From the NCBI RefSeq assembly GCF_009617895.1, contig NZ_BLAW01000001.1:1355001-1419000 (forward strand): 64,000 bases of DNA, in the 5' to 3' direction. This DNA comes from Prolixibacter sp. SD074. GTDB taxonomy: Bacteria; Bacteroidota; Bacteroidia; Bacteroidales; Prolixibacteraceae. Positions 36,109 through 45,354 of the stretch are shown here, piece by piece (the stretch's first letter is position 1; every line of letters starts with the position of its first letter). The notes beneath the pieces were generated by a model. The model did not search any database. It saw nothing but the letters and a program-made list of their open reading frames with translations, and had not been told where the DNA came from. Both the position numbers and the translations under genes were made by a program.

Positions 36109-36411
36109 TTAAATGAATGTTTTTATGATGTCCTCCGTATTCAATACAGTAGCAAATTCTTCGTTCAGGCTGGCCAGCGCCGTTTGGTGAATATCTTCAG
36201 CGGAATAGCTTTTTCCATCAAAACCTTTTTTGGGGAACGTGGCGGTGGCATCGTTTACCACATACGTGTCGAAGCCGAGGTTGCCGGCCATGCGCACGGT
36301 CGTGGAAATACAATAATCGGTGGTGAGGCCGACCACCAACAACAAGGCTGGCTGTCCGTCGGGAATAAACGGCTGAAGCGGTTCGCCGGATGATGGCTGT
36401 ATGCTCTCCAT
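36109..36411 (-). pseudogene. Isochorismatase/cysteine hydrolase, N-terminal half lost
   Basis: 100 codons whose last 70 are the C-terminal half of an isochorismatase-like hydrolase: VVGLTTDYCISTTVRMAGNL, GFDTYVVNDATATF, with catalytic Cys in TTDYC. The family normally has about 180-200 residues and opens with an aspartate-bearing strand (..ALLVIDMQ..), which is missing. Instead a short proline-rich lead (MESIQPSSGEPLQPF) starts 6 bp after the end of the methyltransferase gene. A deletion has therefore removed the front of the gene; without the Asp and Lys of the catalytic triad it should be inactive. Confidence 0.75.
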
Positions 36412-36417
36412 GGTTTG

Positions 36418-37203
36418 TTATTTGGTATCGATGGTTTCAGCTTTCTCCTTTACGGCCATCACGCGGATGCGTTTGTAGTCGGCATACCATTTACCGTCGG
36501 CAAAACTAACCTGCCTCAATGTTTCCTGTACTTCGGCTTTGATGGTTCCGGCATCCTCGTCGCTCACGCCGTCGAAGAATTGCTTGCCAAACATCGACAG
36601 CCAGTCGATGATACCTTTATCCGGGTCAGCCAGTTCCGTGGGACGGTCGAAATGTTCGGCCCGGGTTACCCGGAACCCGGCTTTTTCGAGCACCGTGGCA
36701 TACTCCCCAATCGACGGGTAATACCAGAGTTGCTTTTCGGCCTGTTCGTGATAACCGTGTTTGGCCAGCACCTTCCGCAAGGTTCCCACGATGTGTTGCA
36801 CATTGCCTTTTCCACCGAACTCGGCCACCAAACGGCCGCCCGGTTTCAGGTTGCGGTACATGCATTTAACAGCTCCCTCGTAATCGGTTACCCAGTGGAG
36901 CGCCGCATTCGAGAAGATGGCATCGAACCATTGGTTGAACTCAAAATCGGACGCGTTTCCAACCTCGAACGCGATGCCGGGATATTTGCTTCGCGCGTCG
37001 GCAATCATTTCGGGCGAATAATCCATTCCCACCACCCAAGCAGCGCTTTCTTTAATCTGACTGGTGAGTTGTCCGGAGCCGCAGCCCACGTCGAGAATGC
37101 GTTCGTTTGCTTTGGGTTCCAGCCAGCCGAGAATTCCCTGTCCGTATTGGTACACAAATGCGTGCTTGTCGTTGTACAATTCCGGGTTCCAGTCTTTTGT
37201 CAT
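36418..37203 (-). CDS. Class I SAM-dependent methyltransferase
   Basis: 261 residues. SAM motif I VGCGSGQLTSQI, acidic motif VVGMDYSPEMI, and DAIFSNAALHWVTD; order and length match the trans-aconitate/ubiquinone-type (Methyltransf_25/11) group. The C-terminal half (residues 165-261) gives the substrate pocket. Substrate unknown. The gene ends 6 bp before the truncated isochorismatase frame and its leader carries a 16-bp perfect palindrome at 37223-37258. Confidence 0.85.
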   Translation of the reverse strand: MTKDWNPELYNDKHAFVYQYGQGILGWLEPKANERILDVGCGSGQLTSQIKESAAWVVGMDYSPEMIADARSKYPGIAFEVGNASDFEFNQWFDAIFSNAALHWVTDYEGAVKCMYRNLKPGGRLVAEFGGKGNVQHIVGTLRKVLAKHGYHEQAEKQLWYYPSIGEYATVLEKAGFRVTRAEHFDRPTELADPDKGIIDWLSMFGKQFFDGVSDEDAGTIKAEVQETLRQVSFADGKWYADYKRIRVMAVKEKAETIDTK

Positions 37204-37222
37204 ACCGTTTTATTCCTTTACA

Positions 37223-37258
37223 GTTAATAGAGACGCACGATGGTGCGTCTCTATTAAC
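37223..37258. repeat. Perfect 16-bp palindrome (GAGACGCAC type)
   Basis: GTTAATAGAGACGCAC (37223-37238) and GTGCGTCTCTATTAAC (37243-37258) form a perfect stem with loop GATG. It belongs to the same family as the imperfect hairpin at 3995-4014 and lies 20 bp before the methyltransferase start. Confidence 0.85.
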
Positions 37259-37452
37259 TACCACCCCCCTAAACAAATAAGCACGCATTGGGTTGAGAAA
37301 TTATACACGCATCCGGTAATTATCGTCCGTTTTCGACGATTAACCGTGCGACATCTTCCTGATGTTGATACTTTTACCTGACACGGAGCAATGCCGATTA
37401 CGATTCGGACAATTACCTCCCAAAAGCGTTTTTAGAATAGGTCAGTCCCGCA

Positions 37453-37560
37453 TGAAAAAGTATGTACCCGGAACATATTTCAGGGTGTGCCGCTCAAAAA
37501 AGTATGTATGCTCAACATGTTTTTACTACCACTGGACGAAAAAGGTGTAGAAACATACCA
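37453..37560 (-). repeat. 42-bp tandem repeat, locus A (2-3 units)
   Basis: The phrase TATGTA(C/T) preceded by AAAAAG begins at 37461 and 37503, exactly 42 bp apart, each followed by AACAT(A/G)TTT and a G/C-rich stretch; a degenerate third unit follows at about 37545. The same repeat forms three to four units at 62851-63000. On the minus strand the two good units read KHVEHTYF... and KYVPGTYFF, matching KHV/KYV..TYF repeats at locus B. Around 37599-37640 TTGTCTGAACCAGGATTACG is another common intergenic repeat phrase. No gene is seen in 37260-37790. Confidence 0.8.
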
Positions 37561-37746
37561 TGGTACGTGTTTGCGAATGCACGGTCCGGAGGAGGATTTC
37601 AATTGTCTGAACCAGGATTACGCAGATTGGGGCGTCTCTACGGCGCGTTGTTCGGGGCCGGGAATTGATGGGGCGTTAACGGGGGCGCAATGTTGTTATT
37701 TTCGGTTGGAATTGCATTTCATTAACGGGTAAAAGGTTATTCTGGT

Positions 37747-37754
37747 TATCTTTG
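37747..37754 (+). promoter_or_regulatory. nudC promoter -7 element (TATCTTTG)
   Basis: TATCTTTG fits the TAnnTTTG consensus 51 bp before ATG 37805. Confidence 0.5.
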
Positions 37755-37804
37755 CCCGATGGAAATTCAATCAACCTGCTGGTTGATGTAAATTGGTTTA
37801 TCAC

Positions 37805-38677
37805 ATGATTCAGGATATTTTTCCCCACCGTTTCAATAATCAGTATATCGCCAACCTACCGATCGGAGAAAACGATTTTGTCCTTCATTACCACGAAAAC
37901 TCCCTGTTGATGAAGACCGACGGGGAGGCATTCGGGCTACCGCGAAAAAAGGACTTTCCGGGGATTTCGGAACGGACGGGAAGGACCTTCCTGTTTACCC
38001 TGGATGACGTACCCTGTTTCCTGGTATGGGATGAACTGACCGCGAAAGAACCGAATTTTGCTTACCAGGAAATCAGTTTCTTCCGGACGATTGAACAGCC
38101 GGAAATCGCGTGGGTGAGCATTGCGGGGTTGCACCTGGTAAACTGGTACACGCAAAACCGTTTCTGCGGGACATGCGGGAGCCGGACGGAACACAAACAC
38201 AACGAACGGGCGCTGGTGTGCACCAATTGCCAGACCACCATATATCCCAGGATTTCGCCGGCAATTATTGTGGCCATTGTGAGCAGCGATAAATTGCTGC
38301 TGGCCCGCAACGCGAATTTCCGGGGCAACTGGTTCTCGCTGATTGCCGGGTACGTAGACGTGGGCGAAACGCTGGAGGAGGCGTTGGCACGCGAGGTGAA
38401 GGAAGAGGTGGGCCTCGACGTGAAAAACATTCAGTATTACAAGAGCCAGCCCTGGCCGCTATCGGGTTCGATGATGATTGGCTTTGTGGCGGAGGCCGAC
38501 GAGCACCAGCCCATCCGCGTTGATGGCAACGAGATTGTAGAAGCTGCCTGGTTCTCCCGTGACCACCTGCCCAACCACTCGTCCACCATCAGCATTGCCG
38601 GCGAGATGATCGCGAAATTCGAGAAAGGGGAACTGCAGGGGTGCGGGGAAGTTAAATCCATCGGATCAAGTTTGTAA
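37805..38677 (+). CDS. nudC: NADH pyrophosphatase NudC
   Basis: 290 residues from ATG 37805 (MIQDIFPHRFNNQYIANLPI); a TTG at 37793 is possible but unneeded. N-terminal domain, zinc ribbon FCGTCGSRTEHK...LVCTNCQTT, PRISPAII, then the Nudix box GYVDVGETLEEALAREVKEE (followed by VGLDV) and the NudC signature SQPWPLSGSMM. Hydrolyses NADH/NAD or removes NAD caps from RNA in the cytoplasm. Preceded by a good -7 element. Confidence 0.93.
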   Translation: MIQDIFPHRFNNQYIANLPIGENDFVLHYHENSLLMKTDGEAFGLPRKKDFPGISERTGRTFLFTLDDVPCFLVWDELTAKEPNFAYQEISFFRTIEQPEIAWVSIAGLHLVNWYTQNRFCGTCGSRTEHKHNERALVCTNCQTTIYPRISPAIIVAIVSSDKLLLARNANFRGNWFSLIAGYVDVGETLEEALAREVKEEVGLDVKNIQYYKSQPWPLSGSMMIGFVAEADEHQPIRVDGNEIVEAAWFSRDHLPNHSSTISIAGEMIAKFEKGELQGCGEVKSIGSSL

Positions 38678-38828
38678 GCCATATCGAAATCCTTTTTTTT
38701 GATACGATATAGCAGTGAAGACACAAAAACAAGGAAGAAGCAAAAGCAAGAAAAATTGGGTGGCTTAACCGCCTATACCTATAAACTAATTCAGATTGCA
38801 ATATTTTGTTTCCAAGGTAATTTTTATT

Positions 38829-39202
38829 TTAATGCAACTTCTTCTCCGAAGCATCCATATCCTTTGCAATTTTCTCATCCAGTATCTTTGCATAAATCGG
38901 GGTTGTTCTCAAAGAATTGTGTCTAAGTAGTTTTGAAATGGTTTCAATGGGCACTCCGTTTCCCAGGGTTACTGAAGCCGCAAATGTGTGGCGCGCCACA
39001 TGCATGGTTATATCCTTATTGATATGGCAAATATCAGCCAGCTCTTTCAGGTAACTATTCATCTTCTGGTTCGTCAGCACCGGCAATAATGTGTTTCACG
39101 ATGCGTCTCCTCCAGACCAACTTTGAACTTTGAATAAGGATTGACTGTAACCTGTTCCAGCGAAATGGCAAGATTCCTATAAATCCTGAAAGTATTTTGG
39201 AT
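38829..39202 (-). pseudogene. Tyrosine recombinase/integrase remnant
   Basis: Two pieces of one integrase are joined out of frame. Upstream (39202 to about 39080) reads YRNLAISLEQVTVNPYSKFK then VGLEETHRE, the end of the core-binding domain. Downstream in another frame (38829-39086) reads LPVLTNQKMNSYLKELA, ITMHVARHTFAASVTLGNGV, LLRHNSLRTTPIYAKIL, with the Arg, His and Tyr nucleophile of the catalytic domain. The first catalytic Arg region (about 100 residues) between them is missing. It sits at the 3' side of a tRNA-Leu gene, a typical integration site. Confidence 0.85.
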
Positions 39203-39275
39203 CTGTTACAAAAACATAAAAGCACCTAAATCATTGAATTCAAATATTTTTGTAGCTTTACGATCTCTCACAAAG

Positions 39276-39361
39276 TGCCCAGAACAAGACTCGAACTTGC
39301 ACGCCGAAAACCGGCACCAGCCCCTCAAGCTGGCGTGTCTACCAATTTCACCATCTGGGCA
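39276..39361 (-). tRNA. tRNA-Leu(GAG), copy 1
   Basis: The minus strand folds as an 86-nt class II tRNA: acceptor TGCCCAG/CTGGGCA, D arm with GGTGAAATTGGTAGACACG, anticodon stem CCAGC-TTGAGGG-GCTGG giving anticodon GAG, a long variable arm and T loop GTTCGAGTC. CCA is not encoded. Confidence 0.97.
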
Positions 39362-39428
39362 GAATGTACACTTTCGTTTGATGGTTATAACCGAAAGCAA
39401 TAAAGAACTTTTGCTTAAAAATGTGGTG

Positions 39429-39514
39429 TGCCCGGAACAAGACTCGAACTTGCACACCGAAAACCGGCACCAGCCCCTCAAGCTGGCGTGTCTACCAATT
39501 TCACCATCCGGGCA
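39429..39514 (-). tRNA. tRNA-Leu(GAG), copy 2
   Basis: Same structure and anticodon as copy 1, 67 bp away. Only three bases differ over 86: a compensatory A-T to G-C pair in the acceptor stem and one change in the variable arm that gives G-U pairing. A tandem duplication. Confidence 0.97.
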
Positions 39515-39594
39515 TTTTTCAATAGCGGTTGCAAATGTAAAAATTTTTGGAAAACATGGACATGTTTACCTCCCCTTTTTTGTAACTTTTTCGC

Positions 39595-39933
39595 CTAATA
39601 GCGCTCGTAATCCCGTTCGAATTCGACCCTTTTTACGACCCCGTCTTTTGAAACATAAAACCGTGTCGTCTCCGTTTTAGTTGCCGGCGGACTCGCAAAC
39701 TCATCATACTGAAAATTTCCTGTATTAATTTGGGCTTTTCCAAGATTCTTGTCACGAACGTAAACCATTACCTTTTCACCGTTGGCACGATTTTCTACGC
39801 GGGTTGGCCTTCCTTCTGACAACTGTACCTGTTCCCACTTTTTCCCTTCATATGCTCTTGTCAGTTTTTCTTGCGTGCTGCATCCGGCTAACAAGGTGAA
39901 ACTGAGCATGAGCAAAATCAAAATATGCTTCAT
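39595..39933 (-). CDS. Small lipoprotein, BamE/SmpA-like
   Basis: From ATG 39933 113 residues (an ATG at 39951 adds six). Signal MKHILILLMLSFTLLAGC ends in a lipobox. The mature part ...EQVQLSEGRPTRVENRANG..VMVYVRDKN resembles the SmpA/OmlA (BamE-like) pattern in which a helix and GxPT turn precede a V.VY strand. This is a weak structural call; no exact family is claimed. It lies between tRNA-Leu genes on the same strand. Confidence 0.65.
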   Translation of the reverse strand: MKHILILLMLSFTLLAGCSTQEKLTRAYEGKKWEQVQLSEGRPTRVENRANGEKVMVYVRDKNLGKAQINTGNFQYDEFASPPATKTETTRFYVSKDGVVKRVEFERDYERY

Positions 39934-40039
39934 CAAGAATGTTTTTATCAATATCGTTGAACGGTAAATTTACGAAGCCATCCGGATTTCACAAGGAAGG
40001 TACCCAACAAAAAGGCCGGCATAATTGCCAGCCTTTAAG

Positions 40040-40124
40040 TGCCCAGGAAAGGACTCGAACCTTCACGACCTTGCGGTCACTAGTCCCTGAAACTAGCGTG
40101 TCTACCGATTTCACCACCTGGGCA
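40040..40124 (-). tRNA. tRNA-Leu(CAG)
   Basis: 85-nt class II tRNA on the minus strand: acceptor TGCCCAGG/CCTGGGCA, anticodon stem CTAGT-TTCAGGG-ACTAG with anticodon CAG, T arm GGTTCGAGTCC. CCA not encoded. Confidence 0.97.
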
Positions 40125-40453
40125 TTATTTTTTCTCAAAACGTTAGGCAATTGTGTTATCTGCAATTGCGGGTGCAAATATAAATGATTTTTCAGTTATT
40201 CCTAACTTTTCATCCGAAATTTTCGCCCTACATACGGCCATTTTTCTACATCTCCAATCTTTCTTCCAGAAGGACAAAAACTTACTTCCCCAGTCGTATT
40301 TTCCCCTTCTTTCCTGCTTAAAAATTGACTGGTTTATTTGGAAATATCACAATCTTTTATGAACATTTGTTCACTTCAATTTCATGACACATTTATGATG
40401 TCAGAAATTGAATGAAAACAATGTTTCACCAGGAATTAAAATAACTTAATATC
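40125..40453. other. AT-rich intergenic region upstream of the NifX-like gene
   Basis: 329 bases with no gene. The only structured element is GAACA-TT-TGTTC at 40361-40372, a small operator-like palindrome 82 bp before the NifX-like start codon. Confidence 0.45.
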
Positions 40454-40885
40454 ATGAAAATTGCCGTACCAACCATGGATGGCGTAACCATTTCGCGCCA
40501 TTTTGGTAAAACCCGAAAATTCAAAATCGTTGAGATAGAAAACAACCTGGTAGTGAAAGATGAAATCCGCGACAACGATTTCACCAACCATGCAAAAGAG
40601 GAGTTTAGTCTTGACACCCCGCATCTTCATGAGCATGAACACCACCACGATGAAGAACACCATCATGAGCATGAGCATAACCACAGTCATTCGCACGAGG
40701 ATATTTTTAGAGCCTTAGAAGGAGTCGAAGCTGTTCTGTCGGGAGGAATGGGCCAACGTTTGTACAACGATTTTTCAGCCCACAATGTGGAGGTTGTCAT
40801 CACTGACGAAAACAATATTGATGCCGCGGTACAAAAGTTTATTAAAAACGATTTGCCGCACATCAACCGCTTTTGCCAGCATTAA
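40454..40885 (+). CDS. NifX/NifB-like dinitrogenase cofactor family protein with His-rich insert
   Basis: 143 residues. MKIAVPTMDGVTISRHFGKT, FKIVEIENN and the end EAVLSGGMGQRLYNDFSAHN, VEVVITDEN form the dinitrogenase iron-molybdenum cofactor (NifX/NafY/YhhJ) domain fold. Between them residues 57-81 hold 14 histidines among mostly Glu/Asp, an obvious metal-binding tether that most family members lack. No nif genes are nearby; the family has many members outside nitrogen fixation, including metal chaperones and redox carriers. Stands alone and is closed by a strong terminator. Confidence 0.88.
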   Translation: MKIAVPTMDGVTISRHFGKTRKFKIVEIENNLVVKDEIRDNDFTNHAKEEFSLDTPHLHEHEHHHDEEHHHEHEHNHSHSHEDIFRALEGVEAVLSGGMGQRLYNDFSAHNVEVVITDENNIDAAVQKFIKNDLPHINRFCQH

Positions 40886-40925
40886 AAAAAAGAACCCCGG
40901 AAGTTAACCGGGGTTTTCTTTTTTT
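40885..40925. terminator. Bidirectional rho-independent terminator
   Basis: AACCCCGG (40893-40900) pairs with CCGGGGTT (40908-40915), flanked by an A8 tract on the left and a T-rich tract on the right, so it works for both convergent genes. Confidence 0.9.
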
Positions 40926-43128
40926 ATTTTTTCAGGTTGCTATTCAGAAAACCGGTAAACATCGTATAGAGGTGCATTCGCGTGTTCCCCCCGTAAATAC
41001 GGTGATTCCGGTTATTGTAAATCATCATTTGGAATTGTACTCCGGCCTGAACCATCCCTTCCGCAAACTCCATCGAATTTTGCAAATGCACATTATCATC
41101 GGCTGAGCCATGTACCAGCAGCAGTTTGCCTTTTATTTCGGCTGCGTGGTTCAGCAGTGAGTTGTCGTCGTATCCATTTGGGTTCTGTTCCGGCGTACGC
41201 ATGTAACGTTCGGTATAAATCGTGTCGTAATAACGCCAGTTGGTTACCGGTGCTACAGCAATGGCTGCCTTGAAAATACCGGCTCCTTTTTCCAGCGAAA
41301 GCGCCGACATGAAACCACCGTAACTCCATCCCCAGATGGCAATATTGTTTTTATCGGTGTAAGGCAACGAACCGAGGTATTTAGCTGCATCAACCTGGTC
41401 GTCCGACTCCAGTTTACCTAATTGCATATAGGTACATTTCCGGAAATCCTCTCCCCTTGCACCGGTACCGCGCGGATCGACGCAAGCCACCACGTAGCCG
41501 TCCTGTGCAAGGAACGAATACCAGTCTACGCTAAACTTATCGAGCACCTCCTGCGAATTCGGACCGCTGTACTGCGTCATCACGACCGGATATTTCTGAT
41601 CCGGATTAAAGTTGAGCGGCTTAATCATCCAGCCATTCAATTCCACGCCTCCCGAATCCTTAAAGGTGAAGAATTCCTTCCGGGGAATCTGATAGTCGGA
41701 CAGTTTCTGCTTCAATGCAGCATTGTCTTCCAGTACCCTGATGAGTTTTCCACGATAATCGTGAAGCGTAACGTACATTGGAGTATTCACATTCGTGAAA
41801 TAGTTGATGTAGTATTTGAAGCCGTTGCTGAAAGCAGCATCGTTGGTCCCTTCTTTTTTCGACAGTTTGTACTTTTTCTTCTTATCGAGACTAACTGCAT
41901 ATACTTCACGGCGGAGCGGTGATTCGGCTGCCGCCTGATAGTAAAACAAATTCCGGTCCGGGTCGTAGCCGTAAAATTTAGTCACATCATAATCGCCATC
42001 CGTCAGCCTTTTTACTTTGATACCGCTAAAATCGTACAGGTACAAATGATTGTAACCATCCTGCTCGCTGGTAATCACAAAGTGTTTGTTGTCCGGCAAA
42101 AATTTCAGGTTATCCAAAAAGTCCGTCTCAATGTAGCGATCATTCTTTTCGGTGTAAACCAAACGGGCATCGCCTGAAAACGGATTCGCAAACAACACAT
42201 CCAGTTTGTTTTGCAACCGGTTCTCCCGAAAAACAGCCAATTCACTGGCATTCGGTATCCAGCGGATGCGGGGAATATATTGATCGGTTTCCGTTCCCAA
42301 ATCTACATCGATACTTGTCCTTGATTTTATATCGTACACATACACTTCTACCGTGGAATTAGGCTCGCCAGCCTTCGGATATTTGTACGTGTAATTATGT
42401 GGATACAGGCGGTTCTTCATGTGGGCCGGGACTTCGCCTTTGTACATCGGGAAACTGTAGGTTGGAACAGCGTCTTCATTAAATTTCATGAATGCCAGCT
42501 TCTTGCTGTCTGGCGACCACACAAATGCTTTGTTAAATTCAAATTCTTCTTCGTATACCCAATCCGGTGCCCCATTGATGATATGATTACGCTTTCCATC
42601 GAAGGTTACCTGCCGTTCGGTACCAAAACGGAGGCTTTTCACGAATAGATTATTGCCACGCACGAAAGCAACCCGTTCGCCATTCGGCGAAAAAGTAGCC
42701 AACTGCTGGCGACCTTTAGTAGATAGCGGAGTGATTTCCCTGGTGGTAAAATTATACACATAGTATTGTGCAGTAAACGAGCGACGGTAAATTTTATGCT
42801 TATCAGTCATTAATATGACCCTCGATTCATCGGAGCTGAATTCGTAACCGGTAATGTGTTCCAGGGAATCAATTTTCAGATCGGCAACAGTTAGTACAGT
42901 GGCTACTTTTTCACCGGTTTTGTAACTGTATTTAACGATTTCCGTTCCGCCTTTTTCAAGGGCCGTATAATGGAGGCCATCCTTCATCGAACGCAAACCT
43001 TCAACCGTTTTAGGCCGGAAAGTTCCCTTCGACACTACATCGGCCAGCGTAATCTTCTGCGCCTGAACCCGGGGAATAAACATAACCACTAAAAGCGCCA
43101 GAAAAAATAGACTCTTTCGTTTCTGCAT
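40924..43128 (-). CDS. Dipeptidyl peptidase IV (S9B serine peptidase)
   Basis: 734 residues with a signal peptide (cleavage about VQAQ). Eight-bladed beta-propeller (about 40-490) with the substrate-amine-binding Glu motif DWVYEEEF, then an alpha/beta hydrolase domain: nucleophile in GWSYGGFMS (Ser602), Asp677 in HGSADDNVH and His709 in NNRNHRIYG. Removes X-Pro (and X-Ala) dipeptides from peptide N-termini in the periplasm or at the surface; the full catalytic triad and the double Glu motif identify DPP IV and not another S9 type. Single gene. Confidence 0.94.
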   Translation of the reverse strand: MQKRKSLFFLALLVVMFIPRVQAQKITLADVVSKGTFRPKTVEGLRSMKDGLHYTALEKGGTEIVKYSYKTGEKVATVLTVADLKIDSLEHITGYEFSSDESRVILMTDKHKIYRRSFTAQYYVYNFTTREITPLSTKGRQQLATFSPNGERVAFVRGNNLFVKSLRFGTERQVTFDGKRNHIINGAPDWVYEEEFEFNKAFVWSPDSKKLAFMKFNEDAVPTYSFPMYKGEVPAHMKNRLYPHNYTYKYPKAGEPNSTVEVYVYDIKSRTSIDVDLGTETDQYIPRIRWIPNASELAVFRENRLQNKLDVLFANPFSGDARLVYTEKNDRYIETDFLDNLKFLPDNKHFVITSEQDGYNHLYLYDFSGIKVKRLTDGDYDVTKFYGYDPDRNLFYYQAAAESPLRREVYAVSLDKKKKYKLSKKEGTNDAAFSNGFKYYINYFTNVNTPMYVTLHDYRGKLIRVLEDNAALKQKLSDYQIPRKEFFTFKDSGGVELNGWMIKPLNFNPDQKYPVVMTQYSGPNSQEVLDKFSVDWYSFLAQDGYVVACVDPRGTGARGEDFRKCTYMQLGKLESDDQVDAAKYLGSLPYTDKNNIAIWGWSYGGFMSALSLEKGAGIFKAAIAVAPVTNWRYYDTIYTERYMRTPEQNPNGYDDNSLLNHAAEIKGKLLLVHGSADDNVHLQNSMEFAEGMVQAGVQFQMMIYNNRNHRIYGGNTRMHLYTMFTGFLNSNLKK

Positions 43129-43335
43129 AATGTTTTTTGATTAATGAATTTTATATCTGTTTACTTATTTCCAAAATAAATCACTCTTTCGGGCTTAAAA
43201 TCGTCCCCTTCGTTAAATCAATCTTCAAAGATAAAAATTCAACCGTCATTCGGATATGTTGTAGGCAAGGGAATAAAATTCATGAAACCATAAAATTAAG
43301 CGGGAGTACAGTTTTATGTGTGTCGGGATTATGAT

Positions 43336-43343
43336 TATCTTTG
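43336..43343 (+). promoter_or_regulatory. thrS operon promoter -7 element (TATCTTTG)
   Basis: TATCTTTG, 28 bp before ATG 43371, so the leader is about 20 nt. It fits TAnnTTTG and makes a start upstream of 43350 unlikely. Confidence 0.55.
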
Positions 43344-43370
43344 CTCGCTGAGAAGAAAACAGAGAAACAA

Positions 43371-45320
43371 ATGATACAAATTACACTTCCGGATAATTCT
43401 GTTAAGGAATTCGAACCTGGGGTAACCGGCTTTGAGATTGCCCGCTCCATTAGTAACCGGCTGGCAAAAGATGTCCTGTCCATATCGGTAAACGGGCAGG
43501 TTTGGGATTTGACGCGTCCGATTAACGAAGACGCCAGTATTAAGCTGCATACCTGGGACGACCGCGAAGGAAAAGAAACATTCTGGCACTCATCGGCTCA
43601 CCTGATGGCGGAAGCAATTGAGTCCTTCTATCCGGGAACGAAATTCGGAATTGGCCCGACTGTTGACAACGGATTCTATTACGATGTTGACCTTGCTGAC
43701 GGAAAAGTTCTTTCGGACAAAGATCTTCCGCAGATTGAGAAGAAGATGATTGAGCTGGCCCGGGAGAAAAATGATATTGTTCGTCAGGAGATTTCCAAAG
43801 CCAATGCGCTGAAAATATATACCGAAAAAGGCAATCCGTACAAACAGGAACTGATTTCGGAACTGGAAGACGGAACCATTACGCTCTATAACCAGGGTAA
43901 TTTCACCGACCTTTGTCGTGGGCCACACTTGCCCAATACCGGCTATATCAAGGCAGTAAAACTAACCAGCATTGCCGGCGCTTACTGGCGTGGCGACGAG
44001 AAAAACAAAATGCTGACCCGTATTTACGGTATTACTTTCCCAAAGCAGAAAATGCTGGAAGAATACCTGGAGATGCTGGAGGAAGCAAAAAAACGTGACC
44101 ACCGCAAAATCGGGAAAGAGATGGAACTGTTTACCTTCTCACAACGCGTTGGACTTGGTTTGCCGCTATGGTTGCCCAAAGGCGCCATTCTGCGCGACCA
44201 ACTGGAGCAGTTCCTTAAAAAGGTACAAAAGAAATTCGGCTATGAGCAGGTAATTACTCCCCACATTGGTGATGTGAACCTGTATAAAATTTCCGGTCAC
44301 TTCCAAAAATACGGCGCCGATTCGTTCCAGCCGATCCATACCCCGACTGAAGGCGAAGAGTATTTATTGAAACCAATGAACTGTCCGCATCACTGTGAAA
44401 TATACAGCAGCAAACCGCACTCCTACAAAGACCTTCCCGTTAGGATGGCTGAGTTCGGAACGGTTTACCGCTATGAGCAGAGTGGCGAGTTGCATGGATT
44501 GACCCGTGTACGTGGTTTTACCCAGGATGACGCTCATATTTTCTGCCGTCCTGACCAGTTGAAGGAAGAGTTCCTTAAGGTTATCGATATTATTTTTATT
44601 ATATTTAAAGCGCTTGACTTTAAAGATTACACCGCCCAGATTTCACTCCGCGATCCGAACAACAAAGAAAAGTACATCGGTTCGGATGAAAACTGGGAAA
44701 AAGCGGAAAGGGCCATCATTGAAGCCTGCGACGAGAAAGGCCTGAATACCGTAACCGAATTGGGCGAAGCAGCCTTTTACGGTCCCAAACTTGATTTCAT
44801 GATTAAAGATGCTTTGGGTCGGAACTGGCAATTGGGAACCATCCAGGTGGATTACAACCTGCCGGAACGCTTCGAACTGGAGTACATCGGCGCCGACGAC
44901 AAGCGCCACCGTCCGGTAATGATTCACCGCGCACCTTTTGGTTCGATGGAACGCTTTGTTGCCGTACTTATTGAGCACACTGCCGGTAAGTTCCCGTTGT
45001 GGTTAACCCCTGAGCAAGTGGTTATTTTGCCCATCAGCGAAAAGTATAATGATTATGCTCAAAAAGTTTCAGAATACTTAAATAATTCCGATATTCGCGC
45101 CATAATTGACGAACGTAACGAGAAGATTGGCAGAAAAATCCGTGACAACGAATTAAAACGTATCCCATATCTTCTCATCGTTGGTGAAAAAGAAATGGGA
45201 GGAAATACGGTTTCTGTTCGCCGTCAGGGAGAAGGTGATAAAGGAACCATGCAACTTGACAAGTTCGCCGAATTTGTAAATAAAGAAGTCCGCGAACAAT
45301 TGTCAGCCTTTTATAGTTAA
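43371..45320 (+). CDS. thrS: Threonyl-tRNA synthetase
   Basis: 649 residues from ATG 43371 ([20 protein letters not shown]). TGS domain (1-62), editing/N2 domain with [11 protein letters not shown], then class II core: motif 2 around [21 protein letters not shown] (in part), zinc ligand in [19 protein letters not shown] motif 3 and the C-terminal anticodon-binding domain from LPISEKYND. Charges tRNA-Thr. The start is fixed by the promoter and by the family N-terminus; an in-frame ATG-like start at 43341 would overlap the promoter. First gene of the thrS-infC-rpmI-rplT operon. Confidence 0.97.
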   Translation: MIQITLPDNSVKEFEPGVTGFEIARSISNRLAKDVLSISVNGQVWDLTRPINEDASIKLHTWDDREGKETFWHSSAHLMAEAIESFYPGTKFGIGPTVDNGFYYDVDLADGKVLSDKDLPQIEKKMIELAREKNDIVRQEISKANALKIYTEKGNPYKQELISELEDGTITLYNQGNFTDLCRGPHLPNTGYIKAVKLTSIAGAYWRGDEKNKMLTRIYGITFPKQKMLEEYLEMLEEAKKRDHRKIGKEMELFTFSQRVGLGLPLWLPKGAILRDQLEQFLKKVQKKFGYEQVITPHIGDVNLYKISGHFQKYGADSFQPIHTPTEGEEYLLKPMNCPHHCEIYSSKPHSYKDLPVRMAEFGTVYRYEQSGELHGLTRVRGFTQDDAHIFCRPDQLKEEFLKVIDIIFIIFKALDFKDYTAQISLRDPNNKEKYIGSDENWEKAERAIIEACDEKGLNTVTELGEAAFYGPKLDFMIKDALGRNWQLGTIQVDYNLPERFELEYIGADDKRHRPVMIHRAPFGSMERFVAVLIEHTAGKFPLWLTPEQVVILPISEKYNDYAQKVSEYLNNSDIRAIIDERNEKIGRKIRDNELKRIPYLLIVGEKEMGGNTVSVRRQGEGDKGTMQLDKFAEFVNKEVREQLSAFYS

Positions 45321-45354
45321 CCGTAGTACTAATTAATCAAAGGAGGATTTAGCC

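Noticed and set aside
37487..37732. An 81-codon gene before nudC
   Set aside because: It spans the 42-bp repeat and a second intergenic repeat phrase and shows no family resemblance.
39206..39481. Open frames across the tRNA-Leu genes
   Set aside because: They result from the duplicated tRNA sequence; both tRNAs fold well.
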